DNA of 64,000 nt from Mucilaginibacter polytrichastri (GTDB lineage Bacteria; Bacteroidota; Bacteroidia; Sphingobacteriales; Sphingobacteriaceae), in assembly GCF_001911425.1 (NCBI RefSeq), contig NZ_MPPL01000001.1, forward strand, positions 3,213,494 to 3,277,493. Direction: 5' to 3'. The notes beneath the pieces are model-generated. The model was not told the DNA's origin and did no database searches. It worked only from the letters and a program-made list of their open reading frames with translations. The number at the start of each line of letters is the position of its first letter. Position 1 is the stretch's first letter. Made by a program: the position numbers and the translations under genes. Below are positions 8,319 to 17,006 of this stretch, in pieces.

Positions 8319-9155
8319 ATGGAACAGCAGAAACCACGGGTAGCTATACAAGGAATCAGGGCCTCTTTTCACGAAGAAGCGGCCTTTAAATTCTTTGGCG
8401 AAAACATTACAACGATAGAGTGCAACTCGTTTAAACAAACATTCGACAAGTTGCAGGCTCGCGAAGCCGACTATGTGGTAATGGCTATCGAAAACAGCAT
8501 AGCAGGCAGCATTTTACCAAACTATTCGCTATTGCTGAGCTACAATTTCCCTGTAATCGGCGAAATATACCTACCTATCCAACTGCACTTAATGGGTTTG
8601 CCGGGTGTTAAGTTTGAGGATATAAAAACTGCGATGTCGCACCCTATTGCCATCCGCCAGTGTGATGATTTCTTTAACGAACACCCGCAACTGAAAGTAG
8701 TTGAAAGCAGCGATACTGCGGCCTGCGCCAAACGCATCCGCGAAGAGCAACTGACCGATACCGTTGCTATTGCAAACTCACTGGCCGCCAAATTGTACGA
8801 CCTGCAAATCTTGGAGCGCCGTATTGAATCGAACAAAAAGAATTTCACCCGTTTCCTGATCCTTACCCATCACGAAAATGCGGTTAATATCAACGCTAAT
8901 AAAGCATCATTGTGCTTCCAGGTAAGTAACGAAGTCGGCTCATTGGCCAAGGTGTTAAATATTCTTGCTGAAGAAGGTGTTAACATGAGCAAGATCCAGT
9001 CGATGCCGGTATTGGGCAAGCGTAACGAATACAATTTTTATGTGGACGTGGAATGGGAAGATGATAAAGCTTACGATACAGCCATTCGCCAGGTATTAAA
9101 ATATACACACAATTTTAACATACTGGGTGAATATAAAAGGTATGTAGAAGAGTAA
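8319..9155 (+). CDS. pheA: Prephenate dehydratase with ACT domain
   Basis: This enzyme makes phenylpyruvate from prephenate, the committed step to phenylalanine. The 278-aa length is that of monofunctional PheA. The periplasmic-binding-like catalytic half begins with GIRASFHEEAAFKFFG and contains the catalytic motif KNFTRFLIL. The C-terminal ACT domain starts at LCFQVSNEVGSLAKVL. In the ACT loop the usual ESRP phenylalanine-binding motif reads QSMP, so feedback regulation may differ from the enteric enzyme. It is the first gene behind the Phe/Tyr attenuator, which fits its role. Confidence 0.95.
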   Translation: MEQQKPRVAIQGIRASFHEEAAFKFFGENITTIECNSFKQTFDKLQAREADYVVMAIENSIAGSILPNYSLLLSYNFPVIGEIYLPIQLHLMGLPGVKFEDIKTAMSHPIAIRQCDDFFNEHPQLKVVESSDTAACAKRIREEQLTDTVAIANSLAAKLYDLQILERRIESNKKNFTRFLILTHHENAVNINANKASLCFQVSNEVGSLAKVLNILAEEGVNMSKIQSMPVLGKRNEYNFYVDVEWEDDKAYDTAIRQVLKYTHNFNILGEYKRYVEE

Positions 9156-9168
9156 ATTTGCGTGTAGT

Positions 9169-9297
9169 AGTCTGGAAGTCCGGGGTCGGAAAGTCCGTAA
9201 GATGAAACATTACAGTACAAAAAAATTCAAGAGTAAATAACAATAGTAAAATATAAAATAAAACTTCCGGACTTTCGGTCATACGGACTTTCGGACC
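9169..9297. repeat. Inverted-repeat element between pheA and the DAHP synthase gene
   Basis: GTCGGAAAGTCCGTA at the left end pairs, with one mismatch, with TACGGACTTTCGGAC at the right end, with an AT-rich core between. A 17-bp piece, CTTCCGGACTTTCGGTC (9264-9280), recurs exactly at 11944-11960 in the aroA-aroC spacer. It is a small dispersed intergenic repeat with no coding content. A tyrA is often found near this position in relatives, but none is present here. Confidence 0.65.
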
Positions 9298-9310
9298 AAC
9301 AAAACGTAGT

Positions 9311-10438
9311 ATGAAACTTGATCTTAAAATACAACCCCTTAGCAGCTGGATTAAAGCAACCAACGACAATCAACCGCTTTTAATTGCAGGCCCTTGCAGT
9401 GCCGAAACTGAAGAACAGTTAGTAGCAACTGCCCACCTATTAGCCCAAACAGGCAAAGTAAGCGCGCTACGCGCCGGTATCTGGAAACCACGTACCCGCC
9501 CCGGAGAGTTTGAAGGCATTGGCAGCATTGGCCTCGAATGGTTAAAACGCGCTAAAGCAGAAACAGGCTTGCCAACCGCTGTGGAGGTTGCCACTGCTAA
9601 ACACGTAGAAGAAGCATTAAAAGCAGGTGTGGATATCCTTTGGGTAGGTGCACGCTCTACCGCTAACCCTTTTACCGTACAGGAAATTGCCGATGCACTG
9701 CGCGGTGTTGATGTACCGGTAATGGTTAAAAACCCGGTAAACCCTGATATTACCTTGTGGATAGGTGCTTTAGAGCGCATCAACAATGCAGGTATTACTA
9801 AACTGGCGGCTATTCACCGTGGTTTTTCTTCTTACGAGAAATCTGCTTTCCGTAACGAGCCAATGTGGGATCTGGCCATCAACTTAAAAACGCATGCACC
9901 AGATCTGCCGATTATCAATGATCCAAGCCACATTACCGGTAACCGCGACCTGATCCCTTACATCAGCCAAAAAGCTTTGGATATGGATATGCAGGGTTTA
10001 ATGATCGAATCGCACATCGACCCTTCTGTAGCATGGACCGATGCTAAACAACAGGTTACCCCTAAAGCATTAGCCGAACTGATTGACCACCTTACATTAC
10101 GTAAGCCGGAAGTTAAAAGCGCTGAAATTAAAGATGCCTTAGCCGACCTGCGCAGCAGCATCGATAAAATTGACGATTTAGTAATTCAGAAATTAGCTGA
10201 ACGTATGCAGATTGTTGAGAAAATCGGTAACTACAAAAAAGATAACGGCATCACTATTTTACAAGTTAACCGTTGGGATGAGATTTTGAAAAAAGGCGTT
10301 CAATACGGTAAAGCTCTGAAACTAGATAACGATTTTACCGAGAAATTATTAGAGCTGATCCACAGCGAATCAATCCGCAAACAAACCGAGATCATGAATG
10401 CTGGTACCGGTGTTAAGGAAAATTTAACCCACGTATAA
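9311..10438 (+). CDS. Bifunctional DAHP synthase / chorismate mutase
   Basis: The 375-aa protein joins two enzymes. Residues 1-265 are a KDPG-type 3-deoxy-7-phosphoheptulonate synthase (AGPCSAETEEQL, IWKPRTRPGEFEGIG, VMVKNPVNPD), which condenses PEP and erythrose 4-phosphate. Residues about 280-370 are an AroQ-type chorismate mutase (LADLRSSIDKIDDLVIQKLAER, IVEKIGNYKK). The entry reaction and the Phe/Tyr branch reaction are therefore on one chain, typical of Bacteroidota. It is co-directional with pheA and aroA and stops 6 nt before the aroA ATG. Confidence 0.95.
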   Translation: MKLDLKIQPLSSWIKATNDNQPLLIAGPCSAETEEQLVATAHLLAQTGKVSALRAGIWKPRTRPGEFEGIGSIGLEWLKRAKAETGLPTAVEVATAKHVEEALKAGVDILWVGARSTANPFTVQEIADALRGVDVPVMVKNPVNPDITLWIGALERINNAGITKLAAIHRGFSSYEKSAFRNEPMWDLAINLKTHAPDLPIINDPSHITGNRDLIPYISQKALDMDMQGLMIESHIDPSVAWTDAKQQVTPKALAELIDHLTLRKPEVKSAEIKDALADLRSSIDKIDDLVIQKLAERMQIVEKIGNYKKDNGITILQVNRWDEILKKGVQYGKALKLDNDFTEKLLELIHSESIRKQTEIMNAGTGVKENLTHV

Positions 10439-10444
10439 CTGCTG

Positions 10445-11722
10445 ATGAAACCAAACATCATACTGCGTAAAAACAGTAAAAAGGTAAATACTACAATACA
10501 ACTCACAGGCTCAAAAAGCGAGTGCAACCGTGCACTCGTTATTGAGGCCTTAAGCCAGGGTAAAGTAAAAGTAACCAACGTTTCTGACGCTGCAGATGCT
10601 GTGCTACTTGCCAATATTTTGAGGAATCAAGATCTTAAAATCCTCTCCTCCGGAGAGGATTTAGGTGAGGCTCCGACAACTGAAATAAACATTGGCCCTG
10701 CCGGCACAGCCATGCGTTTCCTTACGGCCTATTATGCCATCGCTAACGAAGAAGTGATTCTTACAGGCAGCGAGCGTATGAAACAACGCCCTATTGGCAT
10801 TTTGGTTGATGCTTTGCGTACACTTGGCGCAGATATTACCTATGTAGAACAGGATGGTTACCCTCCCCTGCATATCAAAGGCGGCTTTGAACAAAAAACC
10901 GATCTGATAAGCATTCAGGGTAATATCAGCAGTCAGTATATTACTGCGCTATTATTGATCGCGGCTCGTTTGACCCAAGGATTAAGACTACAAATTGAAG
11001 GCGACTTAACATCGCGCCCTTATGTAGAAATGACGTTGAGCATGCTGCAACAGGCAGGCATCCAGCACCAATGGGAAGATAACGTGATCAGCATTGCACC
11101 GCAGCCATTTGCAGAAACCAGCATTTGGGTAGAGCCAGACTGGAGCGCGGCATCGTACTGGTATGCCATTGCAGCCCTAAGCGACGAAGCCGAACTATTT
11201 TTACCCGGCCTAACCTCATACAGTTTGCAAGGAGATAGCGTAATTGGCGAAATTATGGCCAACTTCGGTATCACCTCACAGTTTAAAGACGGTGGCGTGT
11301 ATCTGAAGAAAGAACCTAAGCCAATTGTGCGTAAGATCTTTGATATGATTCAATGCCCTGATTTGGCGCAGACTGTTATTGTGGTATGTGCGGCTTTAGG
11401 CCACGAAGCTACCTTTACCGGGCTGGAAACTTTGAAAATTAAAGAAACAGACCGTATTGCAGCCTTACAAAACGAGTTGGGCAAAATGGGTGTTAAACTG
11501 ATTGAAAAAGGCCAGGTTTACAAATTGGACTGCAGCGAGAAGTTTATCCCTCAAAAAATGACCATCAAAACGTACGAAGATCACCGCATGGCGATGGCCT
11601 TTGCACCGCTGGCCCTGGTAATTCCAGAACTGGAAATTGAAGAAGCCGCAGTGGTTGACAAATCATACCCGGCATTCTGGACAGATCTGGAAAAAGCAGG
11701 GTTTGAAACGCTTGACGTTTAA
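10445..11722 (+). CDS. aroA: 3-phosphoshikimate 1-carboxyvinyltransferase (EPSP synthase)
   Basis: This enzyme transfers enolpyruvyl from PEP to shikimate 3-phosphate. Expected motifs are in order: GSKSECNRALVIEAL near the N-terminus, GPAGTAMRFLTAYY, GSERMKQRPIGILVDALRTLGAD, KIKETDRIAALQNEL and the C-terminal YEDHRMAMAFAPLAL. The 425-aa length is near normal. Between VTNVSDAADAVLLANIL and the GPAGTAMRF motif lies an odd stretch, KILSSGEDLGEAP. It is encoded by a perfect DNA palindrome (10640-10660) and looks like an intergenic repeat inserted in frame. It starts 6 nt after the DAHP synthase gene. Confidence 0.94.
   Translation: MKPNIILRKNSKKVNTTIQLTGSKSECNRALVIEALSQGKVKVTNVSDAADAVLLANILRNQDLKILSSGEDLGEAPTTEINIGPAGTAMRFLTAYYAIANEEVILTGSERMKQRPIGILVDALRTLGADITYVEQDGYPPLHIKGGFEQKTDLISIQGNISSQYITALLLIAARLTQGLRLQIEGDLTSRPYVEMTLSMLQQAGIQHQWEDNVISIAPQPFAETSIWVEPDWSAASYWYAIAALSDEAELFLPGLTSYSLQGDSVIGEIMANFGITSQFKDGGVYLKKEPKPIVRKIFDMIQCPDLAQTVIVVCAALGHEATFTGLETLKIKETDRIAALQNELGKMGVKLIEKGQVYKLDCSEKFIPQKMTIKTYEDHRMAMAFAPLALVIPELEIEEAAVVDKSYPAFWTDLEKAGFETLDV
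10640..10672 (+). repeat. REP-like palindrome inside the aroA coding sequence
   Basis: ATCCTCTCC-TCC-GGAGAGGAT (10640-10660) is a 9-bp perfect stem with a 3-nt loop, followed by TTAGGTGAGGC. This resembles the CCTCTCC...GGAGAGG...GGTGAGG repeats common between genes in Bacteroidota (from general knowledge, not searched). Here it is translated as part of AroA without breaking the frame. Confidence 0.6.
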
Positions 11723-11734
11723 CGTTTTACACCC

Positions 11735-11820
11735 CCGTCATGCCGAACTTGTTTCAGCATCCCACAGGACAAGCACGTTTGCTTAGCACGTGGGATGCCG
11801 AAACAAGTTCGGCATGACGG
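11735..11820. repeat. Long imperfect palindrome between aroA and aroC
   Basis: 31-nt arms (11735-11765 and 11790-11820) beginning CCGTCATGCCGAACTTG and ending GTTCGGCATGACGG pair with a single mismatch around a 24-nt centre. It looks like a REP/BIME-type intergenic element rather than a terminator, because the T-run is missing on the + strand. Confidence 0.8.
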
Positions 11821-11833
11821 TTAAAAAAAAATT

Positions 11834-11926
11834 GTCATTGCGAGGAGGTACGACGAAGCAATCTCGTAGCTATGCAGATCGAATAAGCATTGACTACGAG
11901 ATTGCCGCGCTATCGCTCGCAATGAC
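11834..11926. repeat. Second palindromic repeat upstream of aroC
   Basis: GTCATTGCGAGGAGGTACG at the left and CGCTCGCAATGAC at the right are inverted, with inner arms AATCTCGTAG and CTACGAGATT also pairing. It is a different family from the repeat just before it. It is preceded by an A-run and followed by AAAA. The track ORF starting at 11790 translates through it artefactually. Confidence 0.8.
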
Positions 11927-11993
11927 AAAAATACTATTAACATCTTCCGGACTTTCGGTCTTACCGACTTACGGACTACATACATCTCAGACA

Positions 11994-13085
11994 ATGGCAG
12001 GCAATACCTTCGGGCAAATATTCAGGATAACAACTTTTGGCGAATCGCATGGCGAAGCGATTGGGGTAATTATAGACGGCTGTCCGGCTCAACTGGACAT
12101 TGATCTGGATTATATTCAATCTGAGTTGGATAAGCGCAAACCCGGTCAGTCTAAAATTACTACACAACGCAAAGAGGCAGATACGGTAAAAATCCTTTCG
12201 GGCGTATTTGAAGGTAAAACTACCGGTACGCCTATTGCGATGATCATCTCTAATGAAGATCAACGCTCTAAAGATTACAGCCATAATACAGACGTGTTCC
12301 GCCCATCGCATGCCGATTATACTTACCATAGTAAATATGGTATCCGCGATCACCGTGGTGGCGGCCGTTCATCGGCCCGCGAAACTGCAGCGCGTGTAGC
12401 GGCAGGCGCCGTGGCTAAACTGATGCTGAAAGCAAAAGGCATCGAGGTAATTGCCCACGTAAGCAGCGTTGGTAAAATTGACGCGCCTAATGTAGATATC
12501 AGCAACCCGCAGGCTTTTATTGAGGAGCGTGAGAAAAACATTGTCCGTTGCGTTGACCCGGCTACGGCTGTGGAGATGATCGAAAAGATTGATATCATCC
12601 GCAAACAGGGCGATACCATTGGCGGTAAAGTAACCTGCTTTATTACCAACTGCCCCGTTGGTTTGGGCGAGCCCGTTTTTGATAAGCTACACGCCGATCT
12701 GGGCAAAGCGATGCTCAGCATTAATGCTGTTCACGGCTTCGAATACGGTTCGGGCTTTGAAGGCAGCGAAATGCAGGGCTCCGAGCATAATGACCGCTTT
12801 GTAAACACCGGCGACCAGATCAAAACCTTAACCAATTTCTCTGGTGGTATCCAGGGTGGTATCAGCAACGGCATGCCTATAGAGTTCAAGGTTGCCTTTA
12901 AACCGGTGGCTACCATCATGACCAACCAGCAAACGGTTGATGCCAATGGCGATGCTGCCGAAATACAAGGCAAAGGCCGCCACGATCCTTGTGTAGTACC
13001 GCGCGCTGTGCCTATTGTTGAAGCTATGGCTGCATTGGTTATTGCAGATCATTATTTGAGGAACAGAACGGCGAAGCTGTTTTAA
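11994..13085 (+). CDS. aroC: Chorismate synthase
   Basis: This enzyme makes chorismate from EPSP with reduced FMN. The track start (11790, GTG) lies inside intergenic repeats. The conserved N-terminus [20 protein letters not shown] begins at 11994, so I use that start (363 aa, normal length). Signatures seen are [30 protein letters not shown] and near the end [18 protein letters not shown]. It is the last enzyme gene of the operon, separated from aroA by about 270 bp of repeats. These may lower or separate its expression. Confidence 0.95.
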   Translation: MAGNTFGQIFRITTFGESHGEAIGVIIDGCPAQLDIDLDYIQSELDKRKPGQSKITTQRKEADTVKILSGVFEGKTTGTPIAMIISNEDQRSKDYSHNTDVFRPSHADYTYHSKYGIRDHRGGGRSSARETAARVAAGAVAKLMLKAKGIEVIAHVSSVGKIDAPNVDISNPQAFIEEREKNIVRCVDPATAVEMIEKIDIIRKQGDTIGGKVTCFITNCPVGLGEPVFDKLHADLGKAMLSINAVHGFEYGSGFEGSEMQGSEHNDRFVNTGDQIKTLTNFSGGIQGGISNGMPIEFKVAFKPVATIMTNQQTVDANGDAAEIQGKGRHDPCVVPRAVPIVEAMAALVIADHYLRNRTAKLF

Positions 13086-13237
13086 TGTGCAGATGTGCGA
13101 ATATGCAGATGTGCAAATTAAGACATTGAGCTGCGGATGATTTGAATATGCAGATGTACAAATAAATCCGAAATCGAACATTTGAAATTCGAAATCAAAG
13201 CATCTGCATATTTGCACATTCGCACAATTGCACATCT
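13086..13237. repeat. Inverted repeat of GATGTGCA-type units downstream of aroC
   Basis: TGTGCAGATGTGCGAATATGC at the left is mirrored by CATATTTGCACATTCGCACA and TTGCACATCT at the right, with several internal GCAGATGTGC copies. This is a fourth intergenic repeat type within the operon and fills nearly the whole aroC-MFS spacer. No T-run follows. Confidence 0.7.
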
Positions 13238-13242
13238 CCTAA

Positions 13243-14466
13243 ATGAACCCTATCCAACTCTACAAAAAAGCATACAACGGGCTCTCCCGTAACAGTTGGT
13301 ACTTGTCGCTGGTGGTTTTAATTAACCGAAGCGGTACCATGGTACTGCCCTTCATGACTATTTACTGCACCCAGGCGCTGAATTTTACTATTGTGCAGGC
13401 AGGTATCATCATGGCTTTGTTTGGCGTGGGTTCTATCACCGGGGCATTTATCGGCGGAAAAATTACTGATAAATATGGATTTTATGATGTGCAGGTAGGT
13501 TCGCTGATAAGTGCAGGTTTTTTATTTATTGTATTAGGATATCAAACTACATTTATCAGCATTTGCTGCTGCGTATATGTATTAAGTGTGTGCAATGATG
13601 CCTTTAGGCCGGCAAACTCTACCGCAATAGCGGCTTATAGCACTGCCGAAAATAAAACCCGTTCTTATTCACTCAACAGGCTGGCGGTAAACCTGGGCTG
13701 GTCGTTCGGTGGTGCATTGGGCGGCTTTTTGGCTGCGCATAACTATCACTTATTGTTTTGGGTTGATGGTTGCACCAATCTAATGTCGGGCTTGTTGCTG
13801 CTGAAAATTATGCCGAGATCAAACTACAAAAAACCACATACAGATGTAACCCATCCCGACGCTAAAAGCTCGCCTTACAAAGATACTGTATACCTCGTCT
13901 TTATTTTGTTGACCACCTTATTTGCTACGTGCTTCTTTCAAACCTTTACCATACAGCCGGTATTTTATAAAACACAATGGCACCTTAATGAACAGGTAAT
14001 AGGCGGCATGATGGCATTGAATGGGTTACTGGTGGCCTTTGTAGAGATGGTGCTAATAAGCGGACTAGAAGGTAAGCGGCACCCTTTGCGCTACATTTGC
14101 ATGGGTGTAATATTAACCGGCATTGCCCTTACTATGGTTAACTGGCTGCCGCCAAGCGTACTGGTGGCTACATTGGTTATCATTGTTATCTCCTTTGGCG
14201 AAATGTTTGCCATGCCTTTCATGAACTCCTTTTGGGTGGTGCGCACCAACGATCATAACCGCGGGCAGTATGCAGCCTTGTACACCATGTCATGGTCTAC
14301 CGCGCAGATATTAGCGCCAATTATTGGGAGTCAGATCATTGCGCTATCGGGTTACACTACCTTGTGGTGGGCAATGGCGGTAGTATGCGGCGTTTCGGCT
14401 ACGGGTTTCTTTTTTCTTTATAAGCTGCGGTTTCAGCATCAGCTGGTAACTATCACCAATAGTTAA
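13243..14466 (+). CDS. MFS transporter
   Basis: 407 aa with about twelve hydrophobic helices and the MFS loop motif GGKITDKYGFYDVQ after helix 2. The central loop (KPHTDVTHPDAKSSPYKD) separates the two six-helix halves. It is in the MdtH/YceL-like group of drug or metabolite exporters by general pattern; the substrate is unknown. It follows aroC on the same strand after a repeat-filled spacer. Export of an aromatic compound is possible but unproven. Confidence 0.88.
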   Translation: MNPIQLYKKAYNGLSRNSWYLSLVVLINRSGTMVLPFMTIYCTQALNFTIVQAGIIMALFGVGSITGAFIGGKITDKYGFYDVQVGSLISAGFLFIVLGYQTTFISICCCVYVLSVCNDAFRPANSTAIAAYSTAENKTRSYSLNRLAVNLGWSFGGALGGFLAAHNYHLLFWVDGCTNLMSGLLLLKIMPRSNYKKPHTDVTHPDAKSSPYKDTVYLVFILLTTLFATCFFQTFTIQPVFYKTQWHLNEQVIGGMMALNGLLVAFVEMVLISGLEGKRHPLRYICMGVILTGIALTMVNWLPPSVLVATLVIIVISFGEMFAMPFMNSFWVVRTNDHNRGQYAALYTMSWSTAQILAPIIGSQIIALSGYTTLWWAMAVVCGVSATGFFFLYKLRFQHQLVTITNS

Positions 14467-14498
14467 AACATTACGTATATTTTTTTCCTTTTATTAAT

Positions 14499-15137
14499 AT
14501 GATAAAGGCACTTATTTTAGATATGGATAACACCATATTCCCAACTAAATCAATCAGCGACGAGATATTTGAAGTAATTGAACATTTGATGGAAGAGCAT
14601 CGCGGCAACCTTAATGATGAGCAGTTAGCAGAAGCAAAAACAGCATTAAGCCGTACTCCGTTTCAAAAGGTGGCAGGTCAATATGGTTTTACCGAGGAGT
14701 TTACAACCAACGCTATCGAACTATTGAAAAACACCACCTACAATAAGCCGATCAAGCCTTATAAAGATTACGAGATTGTTGAATCTATCAACCTACCCAA
14801 ATTTTTGGTCACATTTGGTTTTGTAAAACTACAGCAAAGCAAAATTGACGGATTGGGTGTTCGCAGCCATTTTAAAGAGGTTTTTGTAGTCGATCCCGAG
14901 ATCAGCTCTAAAACCAAGCGCGATATTTTTGTGGATATTATGGAGAAATACGGTTACCATAAAAATGAGTTGCTGGCCATAGGTGATGACCCCGAATCTG
15001 AAATAAAAGCGGCACAGGATTTAGGTATTAAAACCTATCTGTACGATCCCGAAAGCCGTTTTAAATCGGGCAAGGTTACTTACCACGAGCAAAGCTACAA
15101 GAAGCTAAAATGGCTGATCGAAGATCAGAAAGAATGA
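14499..15137 (+). CDS. HAD-superfamily hydrolase
   Basis: This 212-aa phosphatase-like protein starts with motif I, LILDMDNTIFPTKS (catalytic DxD), then a helical cap at about residues 20-85. Motif III is the lysine near SSKTKRD and motif IV is IGDDPESEIKAAQDLG. Members of this group are pyrimidine nucleotidases or phosphoglycolate phosphatases; the substrate cannot be assigned. Motif II reads LVTFGFVK with no Ser directly at the expected Ser/Thr place other than T. The 3' end overlaps the convergent mobA-like gene by 13 bp. Confidence 0.85.
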   Translation: MIKALILDMDNTIFPTKSISDEIFEVIEHLMEEHRGNLNDEQLAEAKTALSRTPFQKVAGQYGFTEEFTTNAIELLKNTTYNKPIKPYKDYEIVESINLPKFLVTFGFVKLQQSKIDGLGVRSHFKEVFVVDPEISSKTKRDIFVDIMEKYGYHKNELLAIGDDPESEIKAAQDLGIKTYLYDPESRFKSGKVTYHEQSYKKLKWLIEDQKE

Positions 15138-16270
15138 TTTTCTGACTTGAAAAAGCGCAAGGCCTCGTCTCTTTCTTCGGGGCTGTTTGCGTTTCTAAAC
15201 TCGCTTACATCAGGCGCGGTCAGCAATTCAATATCACTATTAATCAGCACTTTGCGCGGGCACGAATATCCCTGCGCTAAAAACTGTAGCATTACCGGGT
15301 AAGCGCGCGGCTCCCAAATGGTAATCAGCGGTTCGGGAAATTTACTGTCGCTATCTAAAAACGCCGTTGCCAGTTTAGATGGGTTGCGGTGCTTTACCAG
15401 GTAGTCTATAGTATCGGGCTTCAAATAAGGCAAATCGCAAGCCACCGTTAACCATGCCGCATTTGGATTGCGCTGCATGGCAGATAATATCCCGCCGAAA
15501 GGCCCTAGCCCGGTAAAAGTGTCTTCAATGGTTTCGAACCCATTCTGGCCCTTATCTGATAGGTAAACATGGGCGCAAAACCGGCCCAGCATCTCAAACA
15601 TGTAAGCTCGCTGTGTTATGCCGTGATAAGCTATACTACCCTTATCGGTAAGCATACGGGTACTTTTCCCCCCAGCCAAAACCAACCCGCTCAGCGGGGC
15701 CACAGCCTCATTCAAAAATATAGTTAAGAAAGAAATGATCCGGGCTTCATCGTGCAAAGCCAGTACAGGGATATTTTTAATATCTGGTAAATGCGCTTCC
15801 AAAAATTCGGGAATGCGCGCATGTTCGCTTAATAATATTAAAACTACATCGGTCAGCTTTTCCAGCTTTTCATCCAGCGGCTTACCGGGGTGGATGATCA
15901 CAATCTGCTTTTTAGCGTTAAAATGGTTGCCGTTAATCAGTACTAAGTCCTGGTTATTGAACAATATTCTATTACTTAAATGAGTAATATTTTCCTGTTT
16001 AAAATCTATCCTTTTGTGGCTTATTTTGTCGGTATATTGCAAAGAAGCACCCTCCAGCAGGTCATCAGACAAGCCATCTTCCCGATGATCGGCATCGACG
16101 TAAGCAACCTTCCATTTACCATCCAGCAACAAGAGCCAACGTGCAACCAACCCGCGGATTACACCACATGGCGCACCCAAAATGCCAAGTTCATTTTTGC
16201 CGAAATCACCCAGGTTGGGGCGCACCAAAGGCGCGTGTTTCTGATGTGGTTTATTGGGTTTGGTAATCAC
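15125..16270 (-). CDS. MobA-like molybdenum cofactor nucleotidyltransferase with a degenerate MobB-like N-domain
   Basis: 381 aa. The C-terminal half, from about residue 190, is a MobA-type transferase that links GTP to molybdopterin: LSGLVLAGGKSTRMLTDKG, the acidic AWLTVACDLPYL, and PEPLITIWEP. The N-terminal 180 residues resemble a MobB-type P-loop domain in layout (GILGAPCGVIRGLVARWL, VAYVDADH). The Walker A lysine is absent, so that half probably does not bind GTP in the usual way. It overlaps moaC upstream by 20 bp, a tight moaC-mobA operon. Other moa/moe genes are not in this window. Confidence 0.85.
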   Translation of the reverse strand: MITKPNKPHQKHAPLVRPNLGDFGKNELGILGAPCGVIRGLVARWLLLLDGKWKVAYVDADHREDGLSDDLLEGASLQYTDKISHKRIDFKQENITHLSNRILFNNQDLVLINGNHFNAKKQIVIIHPGKPLDEKLEKLTDVVLILLSEHARIPEFLEAHLPDIKNIPVLALHDEARIISFLTIFLNEAVAPLSGLVLAGGKSTRMLTDKGSIAYHGITQRAYMFEMLGRFCAHVYLSDKGQNGFETIEDTFTGLGPFGGILSAMQRNPNAAWLTVACDLPYLKPDTIDYLVKHRNPSKLATAFLDSDSKFPEPLITIWEPRAYPVMLQFLAQGYSCPRKVLINSDIELLTAPDVSEFRNANSPEERDEALRFFKSENHSF

Positions 16271-16742
16271 TTTTCCCTCCTGTTTTTTGTATCAGTTTGG
16301 TTTCCTTTATCACAATATCGTGCGAAAAAGCTTTGCACATATCATAAATGGTTAGGGCAGCTATACTGGCCCCCGTTAAGGCTTCCATTTCTACCCCAGT
16401 TTTCGAGGTAATTACAGCTGTACACATAATCACCACTTCACGGGTTTCATTAATACAGATATCAACCTTAATATTTTCTAACGCTAAGGGGTGGCACAGG
16501 GGTATCAGATCGGCTGTTTTTTTGGCCGCCATGGTACCCGCAATAATTGCCGTCTGAAAAACCGGACCTTTTTTAGTATGGATATCATTACCGCTCAATA
16601 GCGCCATAATTTCATCGCCCAAAACCACAATACTCTGTGCTACAGCGGTTCTTTTGGTAATCTGTTTATCGCTTACGTCAACCATGGTTGGGTAATTGGT
16701 ATTGGCATCAATATGCGTAAAATTGGCAGTTTTGCTTTCCAT
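16251..16742 (-). CDS. moaC: Cyclic pyranopterin monophosphate synthase
   Basis: 163 aa, normal for MoaC, which acts with MoaA in the first step of molybdopterin synthesis. Conserved motifs are VDVSDKQITKRTAVA near the N-terminus, KGPVFQTAIIAGTMAAKKTADLIPLCHPL, and GVEMEALTGASIAALTIYDMCKA in the active-site region. It is first in a two-gene unit with the mobA-like gene. On the minus strand a TAGCTTTG -7 box lies about 13 nt before the ATG. Confidence 0.95.
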   Translation of the reverse strand: MESKTANFTHIDANTNYPTMVDVSDKQITKRTAVAQSIVVLGDEIMALLSGNDIHTKKGPVFQTAIIAGTMAAKKTADLIPLCHPLALENIKVDICINETREVVIMCTAVITSKTGVEMEALTGASIAALTIYDMCKAFSHDIVIKETKLIQKTGGKSDYQTQ

Positions 16743-17006
16743 ATCCGTTATATAACAAAGCTATGCAATACTTAATTGTTTTGGGTTGCCAAGAATGTTA
16801 AAAAAATGCCGGATAAACATTAAAACAAAAAACGAACATTTTACTTTCTATAGCAACAACCCGTAGTCTTACGGACGATGATTGATTAATGCGAAAGCAT
16901 ACAGTACAGTTACAACAAATTATTTTAGTGTTAACACTTGTTTATAATTGATTTAAACAACGCAGAGCTCTATATTTACGTTTTCATCTACCGAATTGAT
17001 AAATTC

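Noticed and set aside
11790-11993. N-terminal 68-residue extension of chorismate synthase in the track
   Set aside because: It translates two intergenic palindromes; the conserved AroC N-terminus starts at 11994.
13086-13237. Repeated GATGTGCA units considered as a CRISPR array
   Set aside because: Units are irregular and arranged as an inverted repeat, with no constant spacers.
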